A stretch of 64,000 bases of DNA from assembly GCA_015698045.1 (NCBI GenBank), contig BLAL01000193.1:1-64000 (forward strand), written 5' to 3'. Shown here piece by piece: positions 44,849-56,900 of the stretch. Each line of letters opens with the position of its first letter. Within the stretch, counting starts at the first letter, position 1. The position numbers and the translations under genes were made by a program. The notes beneath the pieces were generated by a model, which was not told the DNA's origin, made no database searches, and was given only the letters and a program-made list of their open reading frames with translations. The DNA is from Rhizophagus clarus. Its lineage: Eukaryota > Glomeromycota > Glomeromycetes > Glomerales > Glomeraceae.

Positions 44849-44882
44849 AATTTTTTTTTCAGGTATATTAAAAAAATATAAT

Positions 44883-45981
44883 CTATTTTGTATCATTATA
44901 GATACGTACTAGATTGGGGACGTCTTCTTGTAATCTATCAGCTGGCTCCCATGTAGATTCATCTTCTGGATAGCGCTCCCATTTGACTAAGTATTGGAAT
45001 TGACCCTTTCTAGTACAATGCTTAATAATCCTTTCAGGTACATATCTTTCTGGCCGTCCTCTTATGACTGAATCAGGTGGGGGTTTTTCATTAGCTGGAA
45101 TAACCTGTAGTTCTTTTCTAGTATATGCATATCTAGATACTCCTAACCTGCCATGTGGTCCATCAAGTAAATATGTAGGCGGTTGTTCAGGAGAAAGGAT
45201 AAGCTTCTTAATTATACGAACTTTTGGGTTCCATCTGATATCCCCTGTTCTGAACTTACCATGTAATTTTTTTCCAAGTACTGATATAGGTTCAAGAAGT
45301 TTGGTTCGAACTTGTGACCCCTCTAATAGTAATTCTGTATTCTTGTCAATTTTAGGTGGACCTTCTGGGATTTTAGGTGGATCTCTTTGCCATTTTTCAT
45401 CTACTAATCTTACTATATCATGGAAATCTTCAGACCATTCTACTGATATTTCACCAGTTTTTAGTTCCTGTGCTGTCATCCTTTTAAGAAGTGGTTTTTG
45501 TATAGCCTGAATTGCTCGTTCTGCAAATGATTGCTGTTTGTGACGTCCAGGTTCGCCAAATCTCATCATAACTCCAATGCTATTAAGGAAAAAATCACGT
45601 ATTTGTGAGTTAGTAAATTCTGAACCAGAGTCTATTTCTAGTCTATAAGTAGGAGGTTGGATACGACCACGTCCATATATTTTAACAAATGCTTTTATTA
45701 CACTATTAGTCATCTTATTTTTGATAGGCTCGGCATCTACTCGTCTTCTGGATATTTCTACTACTACGAGAAAATAATGGTATCCTTTGGGATCTATAGG
45801 CATTTCTCCTAAATCAGACTGCTGGGTAGCATTTTCTTTCCAAACGATTACTTTTGGACGTTTAGATCTTTTTTCTTTAAGAGGTTTTCGATAAATGTTA
45901 TAATGCTCTTGATCTTTAAGATGACGTGCTGGTACCCCCTGATAAATTATAAAATTTGTAATACTTTTCTAAAGGGGTCAT
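44883..45981 (-). pseudogene. retroviral-type integrase with C-terminal chromodomain, frameshifted
   Basis: The long open part is 44,883-45,803, but the first catalytic Asp lies upstream of that Met, in QQSDLGEM (45,815-45,813), so the true start is further upstream. The frame is open back to about 45,940; an ATG at 45,981 (MTPLEKYYKFYNLSG) is in another frame, and a run of five C (45,935-45,939) at the junction would join them if one base shorter. Core: D in QQSDL, D in EIDSGSEFTN, E in QQSFAERAIQAIQ. The C-terminal 60 residues are a chromodomain (YVPERIIKH ... YLVKWERYPEDESTWEP), which can steer integration to modified histones. Family: rve integrase as in Polintons and chromoviruses. It catalyses insertion using the terminal TG...CA ends. 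Confidence 0.9.
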
Positions 45982-46027
45982 AATGCTTAAAATTAAAGAT
46001 TTACTACTAGAATTCAAATTTGTGGAT

Positions 46028-46342
46028 ATGACAGAGATATATTGTACAAAGTGTAGAAAGAAGATAGAAACCTCTTCAGAAGTTCAGGATATGACCAATA
46101 ATGGTCGATATCGAATTCATGGTGATTGTATTATCTGTGGAATGCACAAGAACACCCTTACTGGTGAGAATTGGGAGGTTAAATCACATAGCAAAAGAGA
46201 GGTTCTGGATGCTAAGAAAAAGAGAAAGAAGACGGCTACAAACAAGAAGGTTAAGAAACTTGGTCTTAAGATTTTGGATGCCGATGACAAAGTTCAGGCT
46301 TATATTAAGAGGTATTTAAAGGAGACAACAAAAGAGAGTTAA
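46028..46342 (+). CDS. DUF5679-like zinc-ribbon protein
   Basis: 104 residues from the internal ATG at 46,028 (the frame opens at 45,983, but that start would lie one base from the integrase start on the other strand). Pattern YCTKCRKKIE ... NGRYRIHGDCIICGMHK is a C-x2-C / C-x2-C ribbon like that of DUF5679 proteins common in Polintons and large DNA viruses. The remainder is very basic (KREVLDAKKKRKKTATNKK), suggesting nucleic-acid binding. Intact. Confidence 0.65.
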   Translation: MTEIYCTKCRKKIETSSEVQDMTNNGRYRIHGDCIICGMHKNTLTGENWEVKSHSKREVLDAKKKRKKTATNKKVKKLGLKILDADDKVQAYIKRYLKETTKES

Positions 46343-46381
46343 TTGAAAATATGACACGATTTATTAGTAATAAACATAACA

Positions 46382-46657
46382 ATGGAAAGAACTACAACCC
46401 CTCCAAGTACTTCGAGATTAGAAAGTGACGAAGAAGAAGTGATACCAGCTCCTACACAAGGTGATAGCTCTGTAAGTGAATATTTTGAGTCAATAAAATT
46501 GTATGCTATAGCCCGAAATGAGGATTTGGATCATATAAATATTAAAGTAGCATTCATTCTTGGATTAAAACTAGATTATGCAAAGCGTGCTAAAGAGTTT
46601 GGTTTTAAAAAACCATTAAAAGAGATAGTTGAACATTTAGTTGGTGATCGATATTAG
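46382..46657 (+). CDS. small protein resembling a gag C-terminal domain
   Basis: 91 residues, last gene before the right repeat. An N-terminal Ser/Thr/Glu tail is followed by VSEYFESIKLYAIARNEDLD, INIKVAFILGLKLDYAKRAK and FGFKKPLKEIVEHLV. The spacing (hydrophobic helix, F-[IL]-x-GL, A-x3-[GF], E-[IL]-V-x-x-L) parallels residues 205-285 of the gag at 41,999. Might be a capsid fragment, an assembly regulator, or a chance helical match. Confidence 0.5.
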   Translation: MERTTTPPSTSRLESDEEEVIPAPTQGDSSVSEYFESIKLYAIARNEDLDHINIKVAFILGLKLDYAKRAKEFGFKKPLKEIVEHLVGDRY

Positions 46658-46661
46658 CTGT

Positions 46662-47363
46662 TTTTTTTTCAGTATATTTGTATGCATAGCCACCTCTGAG
46701 TTGATATACCTAGGTACGAACAGGTCCTGTAATATCGCCACTTTTTAGGCATAGCCCAATATCGACAACTAGTATGATGACTAATGACTGATGACTAGTA
46801 TGCCGACGACTCAGCCAATGGATCTGTATGAAAAGTATATATCAGAGTTTGGACCAAGGTCATTGACCTAAAAGTGGTGCTAATATTTTGGTCCAAGGAG
46901 CGAATTTTTCTTCTAGGACAAATTTGGACCAATTTTTGGACCAGAATTTTAGCTGATTTGACGTTCTGAAGGCTTTGGAAATGTGAAATCGATACTTTTG
47001 GGTTTGGTTCACTGGTCTGAGAGATTTTTCCAAAAAGTTTTTATATAAGGACCTTAATTTTTGAAGGACTTTTTTGGGAATTCTCCTTAGACCATTAGAT
47101 CACACTGATGTTGTATATGATTTTGCCTTTATTTCGTGATTTTGATGCTTATTTGTTATGTTTCTATGGTCTGATGATTGGTCTTAGGATGGTCTGAGAA
47201 GTATATATAGTAGGTTGGACCGGGGGAAATGGTATTTATCTATGGTATTGTTAGAGATGCGCCGTAAAGGCGCTGGAGCCTAACTGGAAGGGGATCTGAT
47301 AGGGTTTTACCCCGGAGGGGGGATGTATAGAGGCTTTAGCCTCCGCTGAGCGTAGTCCAGCAT
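46662..47363. repeat. right terminal inverted repeat
   Basis: Reverse complement of 32,884-33,582 with scattered differences; the outer end reads GCGTAGTCCAGCA then TCGA. The last coding ORF stops 5 bp inside the element from it. Confidence 0.93.
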
Positions 47364-47429
47364 CGACGACTTTCTTCAATATATTAAAAAAATCTATACT
47401 CACTTTCTCGCTAACTTACTTGCATTTCA

Positions 47430-48880
47430 AGTCCAAGTTCATCCAAAAATCTGGCAACCTAAAAAAAAGAAGAAATATTTAGTAACGTTTCTTGAAAAAC
47501 ATAACAAAAAACCTGATTTCTAACACTCTTTTTACCTAAATTCTAAAGTTCAGATTGTATTATTCGTCTGACAACCTAAAAAAGAAAAAGAGAAGCATTT
47601 GAAAAGTGATAGAAATATTTTTTAAAGAATATAATAAAAAAATCTACTTACCACCTCTTCAACCTAAATTCTAAAGTTCAGATTATATTATTTATCCAAA
47701 AATCTAAAAAAAAGAAAAAAGAAATGTTAGAATTATTTCTTAAAGAAAGAATACATGAAAATCTCCTCTCCTCTTACCTTAATTCCAAGTTTCAGTTTGT
47801 AGCATTTTGGTATTCATATTTCTTAATTTATGTATTCTTTTAATAACAAAATAAATAAAATAATTTTAAACTAGAAATAACAAAAAAAGATTGATAAAAT
47901 TTATCAATCTTTTAAATATAATTGTCTGAAATTAATTTTGTATTAAAGAATTATGTAATTATGTAATTCTGTAATTATTTCAAAATAATCTCATAATTTT
48001 GTAAAAAGGATAAGTACCCTTTAAATTTGAGTGCTATTTATTATAAGGTTCAGGAAATGTCGTATATTAAAGTAGTGTTTAACAACTGATGGTAATCGCA
48101 GATAATCTAAAAAAAATTTTTTTTAGAGTTTTTCGTTATCAAATTATTTTTTTTCTTTTCTTGTAGGACTGCCAGATGAAAGTGTAACCAGATTTCTTGA
48201 ATTGGAGTAAGAGAGGTTGTGGAAAAAGTTTTTCAGTATTTTTTTTAATAAATTAAACTAACTTTATTTTTTCTTTTTTTATAGTATTGCCAGATGAAAA
48301 ACATGACGTAATTGAGGTAAGGGAGAGCTGGGTGAAAAGTTTTTTCGTTACTTTTTTTTTAACAAATTAAACTAATTTATTTTTTTCTTTTTTATAGGGT
48401 TGCTAGATAAAAGCATGACCAGACTTCTTGAATTGGGGTAAGAAGAGTTGGGAAAAAAGTTTTTTAGTATTTTTTTTTAATAAATTGAATTAACTTTTTT
48501 TTTTGTAATGTTACCAGATGTTAATATAACCAGACTTCTTAAATTGAGATAAGGGAAGTTGTGAAAAAAGATTTTTGGTATTTTTTTTAATAAATTAAAC
48601 TAACTTTATTTTTTTCTTCTTTTGTAGTATTGTCAGACGAAAAACATGATGAATTAAGGTAAGGGAGGGCTGGGTGAAAAGTTTTTTTGTTGCTTTTTTT
48701 TTAACAAATTAAACTAATTTATTTTTTTCTTTTTTATAAGGTAGCTGGACAAAAAACATGATCTCGCTTTTAGAATTAAGGTAAAGAAAGGCCAGGAAAA
48801 AAGTTTATAATTTTTAATAAATTAATAACTAATCTATTTTTTTCTTTTTATAGGGTTGTCAGATAGAATTTTTTTTCTGA
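47430..48880. repeat. micro-exon-like tandem array, two orientations
   Basis: About three degenerate units near 47,445-47,810 run in the same direction as the 29.5-kb array (AATCTGGCAACCTAAAAAA). Seven units at about 48,165-48,870 run the opposite way: polypyrimidine tract, TTTTTATAG, 35-50 bp beginning TATTGCCAGATGAAAAACAT, then GTAAGGGAGRG. The array begins close to the right end of the Polinton-like element. Confidence 0.7.
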
Positions 48881-49149
48881 GAAAATGTAAAAAAAATGTG
48901 AAAATAACAAACTTGCTTCTACTTTCACTTTCATTACTATACTTATAAATAAGTATCTCTGTCTCATGTTAGCAAACTAAATAAAAAAAATAATATAGTA
49001 GAACTTATCAATTTTAAGGCTTGATAAAGATAACTTGAAAATTATTTGTAGTACTAAGTAGTGTAAGGAAAAAAGGAAGAATACTATGACCAGACTTTTG
49101 AATTAGGTTAAAAGAGACCAGAGTAGGGTTTTTAAAAATTTACATATGA

Positions 49150-49660
49150 AGGATTCATATAGGATTCTTTGATAGAAAATTTTTTTTAAGAAATTTTCTA
49201 AGAGTTCGTATGAGAAGAGTTCATATGGGAAGAGTTTGTATGGAATATTTTAACAAAGATTTCTTTTTTGAGATTTTCTAAGATTCGTATAGGAAATAAA
49301 GATTTTTTTTTTTGAGATTTTCTAAGAGTTTGTATGAGATATTTTCAATAAAGAATTTTTTTTAGAATTCATAATATTAAATAAAAAATAATGTACTTTT
49401 TATTATATTTATATTAAATAAATTAATAAATATTATTAAACTATTTTAAAAAACAATTGGGTCTCAGAAAGTCTAAAGTAAAATTTAATATAAATTTAAA
49501 AGATCACTATATATTTAAGAAATAAAAAGGATCAGTAAAATTACTAGTAAATTTGAAATTTTTCTGGAATTATAATGATAGTTTTCTATTTATCTATTAT
49601 TAACCAATCAAAATTTGGTCTGATCTTATGCACGTGAACTACCCTAGCGTTTCCACAAAA
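49150..49660. repeat. inverted relative of the 5.6-8.7 kb array and flank
   Basis: AAGAGTTCATATGGGAAGAG and TCTAAGAGTTTGTATGAGAT units, then a segment ending in CAAAATTTGGTCTGATCTTA and TGCACGTGA, are the complement of 5,636-5,900. Confidence 0.6.
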
Positions 49661-49891
49661 AAAAGCACTATGGCACATTTAAGCTACTGATCGATCATGT
49701 GATTTATCATTGTTATGATAGATTACGCGTATACTGTAGATATGATCATGAACTGTTTTTTTAATATTTTATCTCTAACTCCAATCTATAGATAAACATA
49801 TAGTAATCCATTATGTTATAATTTAATTTCCTATATTTTTATTTATATATATATTTTTTTTTATAATTTAACTTTGCTTTTCATTTGTAAG

Positions 49892-50043
49892 AAATAGAAA
49901 GCTTAGACGAAATTAAAAAATGTTCAGGCTATCAACAGTTTTGTTCATTTGAATTATTCCTGGGTTTTAATAAAACTTATAATACATGTTCAATATGTCA
50001 GAACCAGAAAAAAATTATTCGTGATAACAAAAAACAGACATCA
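49892..50043 (+). pseudogene. isolated exon-like segment, Cys-containing
   Basis: Between TTTGTAAG and a perfect donor GTAAGT lies an open 152-base segment reading SLDEIKKCSGYQQFCSFELF and then CSICQNQKK. Pairs of cysteines suggest a zinc finger. No partner exon was found nearby in either direction, so it is a stray exon or relic. Confidence 0.3.
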
Positions 50044-50049
50044 GTAAGT

Positions 50050-50985
50050 TAAATATAATATTATAGTATTAGCTAATCAATTACAGCTAACATCTTTATT
50101 ATAAACTCTTTGTATATTTTATATAAATATGTTTTTTGTAAAAACCATATTTAATATATATTAATTTTTAAAAACTTAAGTGAAAATAAAAAAAAAAAAA
50201 AATAAAAAATATTTTTTTAAAAAAATTTGATTTAGTGCATTAATGTTAATTTATTTAATATAATACTAAAGATAGTAATATATATTAACTAATATTTTTT
50301 TTTTATTATAGCTATTTATATCTACCTTTAAGTAAATAACCTAAAATTTTTACTTGCCTTTCAACTTCTAAAATATTAGTTAATATATATTATAGTTTTA
50401 ATGATTACATTAAGTTTTTTGAAAAAAATATAAGATTTAAACATTTTTTATTAGAAAAAAAAAAAGATTCTCAGGCATATTTTTTTTATTATTAGATATA
50501 ATACTATAATTTACTATATATATTCTATTAATTATATACAAATTAGCAATTAAATTACAGTACTTTTTTTTAATTTACTATAAAAGTTAAAAATTTTATT
50601 AATATTTCTTAATTTTTCTAATTTTTTTTAAATTAAAATGAATTAATGAATTCAAACTTAGATATAAATGCAAGAATTTGTTTTAAATTAATAAGTTTTT
50701 ACATTCATTTTAATTATTAACTGAATGCCTTTATTTTTTAGATTTGCAGCTTTTTTAAATTTTTAGATGGAATTTTGAAAAATTCTTTTATTATTGATTA
50801 ATGTATTATTTTAATCCTAGAATTTTAACAAGTTTTTTAAAACATTTACTTTAGAGTTTTTTTAATAAATAATAATACAAATATATAATAACAAATATTT
50901 TTGTATATATTATTATATTTTTAATAATACAATAAAATTGTAATTTTTGCCATAAATCCATTATTAGATTATATAGAATAATAAA
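50050..50985. other. extremely AT-rich non-coding stretch
   Basis: Nearly all A/T with homopolymers; nothing recognised. Confidence 0.4.
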
Positions 50986-50989
50986 AAGT

Positions 50990-51125
50990 CTTAAATTTTA
51001 AAGTTAGCCAAAAATATATAAATCTGGTAAAATTAGCCGATCAATAATTCATAATTCTGGCCAAAAATTTGTTAATGCTGGTCAGTTTCGTAATGCTGGT
51101 CTAAATGAATAGTTATGATCATATG
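50990..51125 (-). repeat. dispersed repeat X, copy 3 (inverted)
   Basis: GCCGATCAATAATTCATAAT, TTCTGGCCAAAAATTTG and GTAATGCTGG are complements of words in the copies at 18.6 and 32.5 kb. Confidence 0.5.
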
Positions 51126-51859
51126 TTTATACACCGCATTTACATAATTTACTTCAAAAAAAAAAACTCTCTTTTTAATATTCAACTTCAATCTTCACCG
51201 TATTTTTTGATATTAAAATAATAAAAGGTGAGGGAAACTTAAAATTTACCAAATACAACATACAATCAAAAATTTAAAAAAACTTGGAATATGGGAATCA
51301 TGCTATCTATCAATGAAGAAGTAACTAATACTTAAACTCCAACTCTGATTTACCATACCGACCGACCCATTATTATGAAAATTTGTGAAAAAATTAATTA
51401 TTTTCTAATTAAAATATTAAAAATTCTTTTTCATAATTGAAAATAATTAGCATAATGTAACTTTAATACATTAAATTTAAATTTTAACCAAATATGATTA
51501 ATCAAAATATTTTTTGATTAGGTATGTATAAAATATTTTAATTTTATATGAAAAAAAATTGAACCTAGTAAAAAAAATAAATCAAATATTACGTTAAAAC
51601 GGCAAATCAATTTATCTATAAAAATTGTCTCATTTGTTGAATATTTTGAAACGGTAATTATGAAAACCATTTGTTGAATATTCTGAAATGGTAATTATGA
51701 AAGGAGAAGAAAGGTTTTTTTTATATTTTGATATAAGAACGTTAAAAAAAAAAGATAATCAATTTACATTAGGGAAAGTAAATCTATCCTATACGAAAAT
51801 AAAATCTATCTATACAAAAAATAAATTAATACTTATATTAGTAACCAACTTGTTTTCAT

Positions 51860-52240
51860 CAATCAATAAATTCGCTTGATCAAAGATCAACTCCATCACG
51901 AAAATAAAGAAATCATTAAAAAATTATTTTTAACTATTATTCAACCTACACGCAAAAAAAAAAAAAAAAAAAAAAAAACAAATAAACCTATGAAATACAA
52001 AAAAGTAATAACAACATGAAAGAAAAAAGCAATCATCCTACCTTTATTCATCAACATCTCGACCAACGATCAACTCCATCACGAAGATAAAGAAATCATC
52101 AAAAAATTACTTTTTAACTATTATTCAACCTACACAAAAAAAAAAAAACAATTAAACCTATATTAGATACAAAAAAGTAATGGCAATATGAAAGAAAAAG
52201 AAACAGCCATCCCTCCTTTATTCATCAACTTACAAAATTA
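51860..52240. repeat. direct duplication, unit about 185 bp
   Basis: GATCAACTCCATCACGAARA, AAATCATYAAAAAATTA, CTATTATTCAACCTACAC and a following A-run occur at about 51,884 and 52,068. Confidence 0.7.
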
Positions 52241-53960
52241 AGAAATCATTGAAGAAATTATCAATTTATTCAATTCACAATGAAAGATAAATTAATGATT
52301 TAAATATTTACTACTATAAATTAAAATCGTCAAATAAAACTTACTCTAAACAAAAATACTAAACTATTGATAAGAAATTCTAAATCACTAAGAATAACTC
52401 AAACCGCCTAAAGAGTAGATTGGTGGAAATTAGTATGAGCATATAACATTATAACCAACAAATATAGTTAAAAGAACTGTAAATACGCGAGAATGTCAAT
52501 AATTTATAAGAATATATGAGCTTTATGTACCTTTTTTTGTCTTTAGTATTAAAAATGCTTCTTGTAATAGAAAAATTTAAAATGTTTCTTCACGTAATTT
52601 TGTATATATTATCATTGTTGTAAATATTTTTTTCTCTCTTCCTCAAAACTTTTATTAAGGTAATTTTGCGTGTAACATAAAATAAAAAAAAATTACTAAA
52701 ATAGAAAGTAATGATAGCGATTATAAACAAAAAGCAGGGGTGAACGCTAATGAGAAAGGATACTAACGTGCGTACAAGAAAGACGTATCGGATGCAACAA
52801 GGGAAATGGAAAAGATCGAACGCCTTAAGGATTAGATAGTTTACTAACAAAATTTTTTCCCACAACAGTATAGATCAAATAAAAATACAATTTATTATTA
52901 GACCTTAGAGTGTAGATTAATAAAGCACGAGGGCGTTCAAATTTTGGGGGAATAGAAACTGATAGAACACATGATAATCTATCAATTTTGTAATTGGGAT
53001 CTGACGGAATAAAGTTATTCGATTAACGTTACATAATTACACAATTCATGGGACATTTCCGGTGACTGTTAACATTATTATTCAGAACTATCCTGGGTTT
53101 GATAATATGGCAACTCTCCGTAGGGCGGTGCATGAGCAGAGCATCTCTAACTGGAACACAATTTTTAAAACAGGAAAAGCGGATAAAAAAAATATTTGTG
53201 TAAAAAATCTTTAAATGAACATTCCTTGTAAATACCGTGCTTGTTACAAATTAATGATTTCTGTTTTATAAGTTCACTATTATTAATTTAACAAAAATTA
53301 TTTACTATATGATATCCTGCTTAAACCTCTGTATAAATAGTTTTTTTTTTTTTTTTTTTTTTTGAATATTTTGCGGGTAGCAAGTCAGATTTTATCATTT
53401 AAATAAATTATCTTAACAATTTGAGATATACTACTAACTTTAGAATAAGATACTGTATTTGTTTCTTGATCACAAATAACTTAATTTAATTTAGTGATTC
53501 ACCTTTAAATCTATTATCAAGATCTTGCATAATTTAATAGAATATGATATTAAATAATTAGAACATGATTATTGCCAAAATTCAGAATTTTATTCTAGTT
53601 TAAAAATCGACATACCATTATGCTACACATGTTGATATGCATTGTTCACAGCATAATAACAACTACATTTAATACTTGTTTTTATGTCAATAAAAAAAAA
53701 TCAATTAGATATGATTGGACATTAATTTAAAAAAAAAAATTTTTTTACTCTATAATCAGGTATAACTAATTACATAATTATGACAATATGTTTTAATTTT
53801 TTTTTTTTTTACTAGCTGTTGACCTGTTGCTCTGTAATAGTTGCACATGTATAAATAAGTATTTTAAACGTTACGGTTATACACAAAAACAAACTATTAT
53901 ATTAGAGATATTAGAGATTACAAGTTGATATGCAAAGAAATAAAACAAAAATATTATTTT
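52241..53960. other. non-coding stretch
   Basis: No supported gene. 52,955-53,000 is complementary to 31,340-31,375 and 53,049-53,070 carries the ATTTCCGGTGACTGTTA word seen at the end of repeat X. Confidence 0.4.
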
Positions 53961-53964
53961 AGCA

Positions 53965-56900
53965 TTTTTAGTAATATCAACGTTAAAATTTGGATGATCG
54001 ACAACTTGATTTCCATGATTGGAATGTGTCAATAATTACGCCAAAAATAAACTCTTTTTCTTTTTTTTTTTTACTCTATAAATCGAGGAGTCAATTCTTT
54101 TTTTTTTTCGTTGAAAAATTTTCATTTTCAATGGAATTACTTACAAAATATCATGTAGACCTATCCTATGGGAAGGAAATTATTGAAAAAAATTTTGCAA
54201 ATTGGACCAGTGGAAATGAAATAATTGACAATTTCATACGAAAAAAACAATTAAATTACACTGAAAATGGTCTTTTATTTGAATGGATACCATATAGTGA
54301 ATTTATTAATATCAAAGAAATAGGTAATAATTGTTTGACCACAGCAATATGGAAGAATGGCCCAATATATTATCATAATAAAAGTGGTGTAAGTGAATGG
54401 ATAAGAGGATCATTTGAAAAAGTTACATTGAAATTTTTATATGACATACAAAATATTACCGACGAATCCATAAACAAAGTATTATATTTCCCTATTTAAT
54501 TTAATTAGAGAATATCTCTGTGATATTAATCTTTTTTTATTTTTGTAGGTTGAATCGTATATGCGATGTGGGAAATTTATTAGAGCTCGTGGAATATCTC
54601 AAAGTCCAGATACGAAAGTCTACATTTTGGTTTTTAATGATAGTTATCTTGATGATTATTGTGAAAAATGTGGTAATCTGTATAGGGATAAATGTTGTCG
54701 AATAGATCAATTAAAAAATAATTTTACAAATCGGACTAGTGAAAACGCAAAACTTATTGACTTCATCCAAAAATTGCAATTAAAAATTAATAGTGATGAT
54801 CAGATATTCGAATGGATTTCACACAATGAGTTTATTTATATTAAACCAATAGGAGATAATTGTTTGACTACAGCAATATGGAAGGATGGTCCACTGCATT
54901 ATGATAAATGTGAAAAGAAATATATTAGAAATTTTGCATATAAAAAAGTTGGGTTAAGATTTTTGTATGATTCACGAAATATTAATGATGAATTTTTAAA
55001 TAAGGTATTTAAATTTTCTATAAATTTAGTTTAGAATATTAAATGTAATGTTAATTTTTTTTATATTTTGATAGGTTGAATCATATTCACATTTTAATGG
55101 TCATTGGGCTTATGGAATATCTCAAAATCCAGATACAAAAGTTTATATTTTAGTTTTTAGTGATAGATTTCTTGATTATTATTGTGAAAAATGTGGTAAT
55201 GAATATGAAGATAAATTTAAGAATGATACTAAATGGTGTAAACAATGTCGAATAGACGAATTAAAAAATAATTTTACAAATTGGACTAGTGGAAATGTAA
55301 AACTTGATGAATTCATTCAAAAAATGCAATTGAAAATTAACAATTATAAAGACTTGATATTTGAATGGATACCATACAATAAGTTTACTGAAATTAAAAG
55401 GATGAACGTAGAAGATGAATTTGCTATAGCAATATGGAAAGATGGGCCATTAATTTATACTAATAAAAGGTTAATAACAAAAGAATCATACGAAAAAGTT
55501 TTTTTAAATTATTTGTATAATATACAAGACATTACTGAATTTTTAAATAAGGTATTTAAAGTTTCTATAAACTTATATTTGACCATAAAATATATCAGAT
55601 AAAATATTAATTGATTTTTTTTTTTTTGCATTTAATAGGTCGAATCATATTTAGTAAGTGGAAAAATCTATGGAATATCTCAAAATCCAGATACAAATGT
55701 TTATATTTTAGTATTCAATGAGACATATTTTGATCAATATTGTGAAAATGTGGTAATAAATATAAGAATGGTATTGAATGGTGTAAACAATGTCAAATAA
55801 GTCAATTAAAAAGTAATTTCACAAATTGGACTAGTGAAAACGTAAAACTTGATGAGTTCGTTCAAAAAATGCAATTGAAAATTAGCTCTTATGACATGAT
55901 ATTTGAATGGATACCATACAACGAGTTTACTGAAATTAAAGGAATGAATGTAGAAGATGAATTAGACGAATTTGCTACAGCAATATGGAAAAGTGGGCCA
56001 TTAATTTATACTAATAGAAGGATAATGACAAGAGAATCATATGAAAGAATTATTTTAAAATATTTTATAATTTACGAGATATTACTGATGAATTTTTAAA
56101 TAAGGTATTTAAAGTTTCTATGAATTTATATTAAAAATAAAATAATAATATTTCTTGTATTTTGATCAGATAAATATTAATAAAATATTATGCTTAATAG
56201 GTTGAATTATATATTGACGGTATTAGAAACATCTATGGATTATCTCAAGATCCAGATACGAAAGTTTATATTTTGGTTTTTAGTAATGAATGTTTTTCAA
56301 AATATTGTTTAAAATGCTTAAAACGTTATGAAAACTATTATTCTTACTGTAAACCATGTCAAATTAGTTATTTTGAAAATAATTTTTCAAAGTGGACTAG
56401 TGAAAATGAAAAAATTGATAACTTTATTCAAAAAAACCAGTTAAAAATTAGTAACTATAATGATATAGTATTTGAATGGATATCATATAATAAGTTTACT
56501 AATATTAATGAAACAGAAAACAGTGATTTTGCTATAGCAATATGGAAAGATGGTCCATTATGTTACAGTAAATTATACAAGAAATATAAAAGAAAACTAA
56601 ATGAAAAAGTTTTTTTAAAATATCTATATAATTCACAAAATATTATAAATGAGGTATAAACTTTTTGTAAATTTAATTATTACTAATATTATTTATTAAT
56701 AAATATTGATTTTATTTAAACAGATAACATATTCGATGGAAAATAGTTATGGAATATCTCAAAATTTAAAAAAAAAAGATTTTATTATTTTAGTTTTTCC
56801 ACTTAAATATTATTGTGAAAACTGTGGTGAAAAATACAATAATCAATTTGAAATAGATAGTAGAGTCTGTATATTTTGTCAAACAAAACATGAAGATAAA

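Larger units (their letters stand above)
32884..47363. mobile_element. Polinton/Maverick-like DNA element with gag-protease module
   Basis: A 14,480-bp unit bounded by inverted repeats of about 700 bp with TG...CA ends and TCGA on both sides. It carries SF3 helicase, family B polymerase, packaging ATPase, rve-type integrase with chromodomain, zinc-ribbon proteins, gag and retropepsin. The first four are the defining Polinton set (established knowledge). No jelly-roll capsid, reverse transcriptase or RNase H was found. Its composition is visibly less AT-rich than the flanks. Several genes are interrupted, so this copy is probably inactive. Confidence 0.88.

Noticed and set aside
45064-45510. 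Plus-strand 148-residue ORF
   Set aside because: Antisense shadow of the integrase.
52590-52865. Minus-strand 91-residue hydrophobic ORF
   Set aside because: No homologous pattern, no neighbours, composition equal to the non-coding background.
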